Origin: an uncultured Chlamydiae bacterium
Lineage (GTDB): Bacteria > Chlamydiota > Chlamydiia > Chlamydiales > SM23-39
Direction: 5' to 3'
Assembly (NCBI GenBank): GCA_903889795.1
Contig: CAISYW010000172.1
Location: forward strand, 1 to 8,420
DNA length: 8,420 nucleotides
Program-made: the position numbers and the translations under genes
Shown: positions 6,381-8,420 of the stretch, piece by piece
Numbering within the stretch: position 1 is the stretch's first letter
How the letters are laid out: every line of letters starts with the position of its first letter
The notes under the pieces: generated by a model
The model's database searches: none
What the model saw: the letters and a program-made list of their open reading frames with translations, nothing else
Told to the model about the DNA's origin: nothing

Positions 6381-7838
6381 TTAAAGACATTTGCCGCGTT
6401 CGGTATAAAGAGCGGCAAAAAAAATCAGCGCAATATAGGGTGCGAGAGCCCAGCCGGGATATTGATAAGAGAAGCCATAATCGATGACGACGGGAGGATG
6501 GCTGATCAGCTCCAGCAAGTTGCTGGCGGAGAGATCGACGAGTTTAAACAGGGGAAGACTGAGTAGCGGAAAAACAGCATAGGTCGTGAGAGCCATGAGA
6601 AGGAGGAACAATGAGAGCGCGGTCCAGGCCGGTGTGAAAAGATTATAGACCAGACTTAGCCAGGGAAATCGGTGGAAGTGATGAAGAAGAAGGGGAAAGA
6701 GGGCGATATTGACGGCAATTGTGAGTCGTAAAGCTTGAGAGAAGAATGACGAGAGGATGTATCCACATTGAGAGGGTAGAGTGAGTTCGATCGTTTCGCT
6801 GAATTTGCGAACGGGCAAGAAAGGCTGAAGAAGTCGTTGGAGGGGGGCATGGAGAAGGAAAATGCCAAAACAGCTTAAAAAACTGAGTTGAAAGCCGATA
6901 TTGCGCACGATCAGAGGATCGCAAGCCACTTCGATGAGAAGGCAGCTACCCAGAATGTTGAGACCCGAGGCGCGGCGTTGCAATAATTGCCCAATGAGAA
7001 AGATTGATGCAGCGAGAAAACTGCGTAGTACCGGAGGAGTGTTGCCAACAAAAAGAAAATATATTGTGACGGCGAATAGAAGAGCCCACAACCGCTTTCG
7101 GGAAGATAAAATCTGACGCATAACAAAGGCGACGAAAGCGGATAAAATGGCAAAGTGAAACCCGGAAATCACTAAAAGATATTGGAGACCGATCCGACTG
7201 AATTCAAAACGCAGCAGGCGGTTTTCAATGTCGCCTGTAAAGAGAGCGGCCAGGAAGTCGCTTGTATGGGTGTCTTCGAGATGTCGATTCAATATCGCAT
7301 GGATTTTTTTTTTAGCATTATAGCGAAATTCGGCGAGGGTCCAAGTGTTCGGGATTGGCTCCCATGATTTTGCCTTGAATGTAAAATCAAAAGAGCCTCT
7401 TTGTCGAAGATGTCCTGTAAGAAGATAATCGCTGTTAGCTTTTGGACGGAGCTTGGAATCTCCTATATATACGACGGAGCATGGAAGACGAAGAGGCCAC
7501 TCGCCCGTCGTTGATTGAAATGCAGACAGAGTTCCCTGATAGAGCCATCCCTTATGAAAAGGAGAGGAGTGAGATTGCACGGAATGAATTGAAAAAACCG
7601 CGCGGCCTAAACCCGGCGCGGGAAGGTTTGAGAAGATGAAAAATGAAAAAAGAAAAATTGATATAAGCAGTAGCGAGTGAAATAGACTTTTTAAGGGGAA
7701 CAGAAAAAAGAGATAACCGATCCAGAGAGGGGCAATCCAAAATGCATGCTCAAAAAAAACAAAGGCACCGCAAAAAGCACTGATACCCAGCGCCAGAGCT
7801 GGATGCTCCAGCCAAAAGATCCGGTGCGACGCTTTCAT
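6381..7838 (-). CDS. comEC: ComEC/Rec2-family DNA-uptake channel protein, without hydrolase domain
   Basis: Polytopic inner-membrane protein of the competence family that passes single-stranded DNA into the cytoplasm. The 485-residue product starts with hydrophobic segments (about 15-70). A soluble beta-rich stretch (about 95-170) fits the N-terminal DUF4131/OB region. The competence domain follows from about 190 to 470. Its signature pieces are LLVISGFHFAIL (221-232), GNTPPVLRSF (265-274), GFQLSFLSCFGI (315-326) and WLSLVYNLFTPAW (393-405). The C-terminal metallo-beta-lactamase-like domain found in longer ComEC proteins is absent: the protein ends soon after the last hydrophobic segment. Residues 477-482 of the tail (LYTERG) are encoded by a 14-bp copy of the end sequence of the neighbouring repeat. 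The ATG at 7838 is the first good start; no Shine-Dalgarno is seen. The gene has its own predicted promoter in the gap after ndh. Confidence 0.88.
   Translation of the reverse strand: MKASHRIFWLEHPALALGISAFCGAFVFFEHAFWIAPLWIGYLFFLFPLKSLFHSLLLISIFLFSFFIFSNLPAPGLGRAVFSIHSVQSHSSPFHKGWLYQGTLSAFQSTTGEWPLRLPCSVVYIGDSKLRPKANSDYLLTGHLRQRGSFDFTFKAKSWEPIPNTWTLAEFRYNAKKKIHAILNRHLEDTHTSDFLAALFTGDIENRLLRFEFSRIGLQYLLVISGFHFAILSAFVAFVMRQILSSRKRLWALLFAVTIYFLFVGNTPPVLRSFLAASIFLIGQLLQRRASGLNILGSCLLIEVACDPLIVRNIGFQLSFLSCFGIFLLHAPLQRLLQPFLPVRKFSETIELTLPSQCGYILSSFFSQALRLTIAVNIALFPLLLHHFHRFPWLSLVYNLFTPAWTALSLFLLLMALTTYAVFPLLSLPLFKLVDLSASNLLELISHPPVVIDYGFSYQYPGWALAPYIALIFFAALYTERGKCL
6395..6408. repeat. Solo copy of the repeat end sequence inside the comEC 3' end
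   Basis: CGCGTTCGGTATAA at 6395-6408 repeats 6356-6369, the right end of the 121-bp element, in the same orientation. The two copies are 25 bases apart. A 14-base identity this close is very unlikely by chance. The solo copy encodes LYTERG just before the comEC stop. It may mark an old insertion, a one-ended remnant, or a target sequence that the element resembles. Confidence 0.7.
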
Positions 7839-7850
7839 TTTTTGTTAACT

Positions 7851-7876
7851 GTGTACACCGTAAGGATGATGTACAC
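7851..7876. promoter_or_regulatory. Dyad at the predicted comEC transcription start
   Basis: GTGTACA (7851-7857) and TGTACAC (7870-7876) are perfect reverse complements separated by 12 bases. The first arm extends to the palindrome GTGTACAC (7851-7858). The right arm falls at the predicted transcription start, so the dyad can be either a hairpin at the 5' end of comEC mRNA or a pair of operator half-sites spaced 18 bases apart. It also takes the place of the internal hairpin seen in repeat copies A and B. Confidence 0.5.
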
Positions 7877-7879
7877 GAA

Positions 7880-7908
7880 CTTATACGGCTCGCTACGAAA
7901 TTTGTCAC
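7880..7908 (-). promoter_or_regulatory. Predicted sigma-70-type promoter of comEC, inside repeat copy C
   Basis: On the minus strand GTGACA (7908-7903, 5/6 match to the -35 consensus) lies 17 bases upstream of TATAAG (7885-7880, 5/6 match to the -10 consensus). Transcription would start near 7873, about 35 bases before the comEC ATG. The -35 box overlaps the CAAAT motif shared by the repeat family. Copies A and B do not keep the -10 box at this spacing, so promoter activity would be special to this copy. Confidence 0.6.
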
Positions 7909-7924
7909 CCTTTTATCACTCAGG

Positions 7925-8420
7925 TTAATAACTTTTTTTGGACGGATCTTCATCGATCGATCGGTAGATCAAACGGGCTCCGCGCTTGTTGGTGATGAAT
8001 GAAAAAAGCCATTGCAGAAGAACAGAAAGTCGATTGCGAAAACCTGTGAGGAATAAAAGGTGGACGAATCCCCAGATGGTCCATGCAAAAAATCCGCTGA
8101 ATTGAAAATTTCTGAAGGTGCCGATTCCTTTTGTTTTGCCGATTACGGCCAACATCCCTTTGTCATTATAGTGAAATGGGTTACGATTTTTTCTCTCTTG
8201 ATGATGCTTGAGTATTTTACCAAGATACTTTCCTTGTTGAATTGCGACGGGTGCCACGGCCGGTAAAGCGACGCCCAGCGGATCCTGCACGCTGGCAGCA
8301 TCTCCGATGACAAAAATTTCAGGATGGCCGGAAATGGAAAGATCGGAATCGACGATCACGCGACCCTGTCGATCGAGAGGTACTCCGAGAGTTTGAAGAA
8401 TGGGCGAAGCTGTATCGCCG
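7925..8420 (-). CDS. ndh: Type II NADH dehydrogenase (NDH-2), C-terminal part
   Basis: Single-subunit, non-proton-pumping flavoenzyme that oxidises NADH and reduces quinone at the inner face of the cytoplasmic membrane. Only the last 164 residues are in the window; the frame runs open through the right edge (GDTASPILQTLGVPLDRQGR...). IFVIGDAASVQDP (about 35-47 of the visible part) is the second FAD-binding motif. LPAVAPVAIQQGKYLG (52-67) is the conserved quinone-site segment. The hydrophobic, basic C-terminus (FFAWTIWGFVHLLFLTGFRNRL, then RGARLI) is the membrane-binding end typical of NDH-2. A GTG at 8359 lies mid-domain and is not the start. The stop TAA is embedded in repeat copy C. Confidence 0.93.
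   Translation of the reverse strand, partial: GDTASPILQTLGVPLDRQGRVIVDSDLSISGHPEIFVIGDAASVQDPLGVALPAVAPVAIQQGKYLGKILKHHQERKNRNPFHYNDKGMLAVIGKTKGIGTFRNFQFSGFFAWTIWGFVHLLFLTGFRNRLSVLLQWLFSFITNKRGARLIYRSIDEDPSKKSY

Larger units (their letters stand above)
7851..7930 (-). repeat. Intergenic repeat, copy C (ndh-comEC gap)
   Basis: Read on the minus strand: TATTAACC (7930-7923), exactly 18 bases, CAAAT (7904-7900), a GC-rich stretch, GTATAAG and, on the plus strand, AAGGAT (7862-7867), ending in the GTGTAC dyad. The order and the 18-base spacing match copies A and B. The 18-base spacer agrees well with B (GTGxTAAAA core), and the GC-rich part has diverged. The ndh stop codon TAA lies inside the TATTAACC motif, so this copy has merged with the end of that gene. 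Confidence 0.65.

Noticed and set aside
6643..7153. Overlapping open frames on both strands, 60-95 codons each
   Set aside because: All lie within the comEC coding region, whose own frame carries the conserved motifs.
7925..8359. A separate 144-residue gene starting at GTG 8359
   Set aside because: The frame continues upstream through the window edge with NDH-2-like residues, and the GTG falls mid-domain, so this is the C-terminal part of ndh.
1..8420. CRISPR array or phage-defence operon
   Set aside because: There are no regularly spaced direct repeats and no nuclease, methylase or toxin-antitoxin genes; the repeats here are dispersed and inverted.

Overview
The window is a one-strand gene run: all six protein genes and the single tRNA lie on the minus strand, so transcription goes from the right edge to the left. 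In transcription order they are: the 3' end of a type II NADH dehydrogenase (ndh), a ComEC/Rec2-family membrane protein, a PI3K/PI4K-fold kinase, a glycosyltransferase with an export signal, tRNA-His(GUG), uppP (undecaprenyl-diphosphatase) and ftsK (DNA translocase). Base composition looks moderate in ndh, comEC, uppP and ftsK, and visibly more AT-rich in the kinase and glycosyltransferase genes. A eukaryote-like lipid-kinase-fold protein, an exported glycosyltransferase, NDH-2, a short ComEC without the C-terminal hydrolase domain, few Shine-Dalgarno sequences and many small intergenic repeats together suggest an amoeba-associated intracellular bacterium. My best guess is an environmental member of the Chlamydiota (Waddlia/Parachlamydia-like). 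This is inference; nothing in the window is a formal taxonomic marker.

Layout. 1-150: the end of a repeat element (copy A) lying 3' of ftsK. 151-3305: ftsK and uppP, joined by a 4-base ATGA overlap, with an intrinsic-terminator-shaped hairpin inside the end of uppP. 3382-3456: tRNA-His, with a possible promoter at 3526-3555. 3457-3700: no gene, but a nested inverted repeat. 3701-4714: secreted glycosyltransferase candidate. 4714-4856: repeat copy B, a 143-bp element with 22-bp terminal inverted repeats that directly abuts the glycosyltransferase start codon. 4884-6158: PI3/PI4-kinase-like protein, with a promoter and an operator-like dyad upstream. 6249-6369: an unrelated 121-bp inverted-repeat element; its 14-bp end sequence recurs inside the last codons of comEC. 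6381-7838: comEC. 7851-7930: repeat copy C, which contains a good promoter for comEC. 7925-8420: ndh, cut by the window edge.

How it fits together. uppP recycles the lipid carrier for envelope polymers and ftsK handles chromosome transport at the septum, so the left part is a cell-envelope/division unit. The central pair (kinase and exported glycosyltransferase) looks like a host-interaction islet set between housekeeping genes and bordered by small repeats. The right part holds respiration (ndh) and DNA uptake (comEC). The most unusual signal is the intergenic repeat family A/B/C: three copies in the same orientation, each directly 3' of a stop codon, with a fixed spacing (TATTAACC, 18 bases, CAAAT) and a different internal hairpin in each copy.
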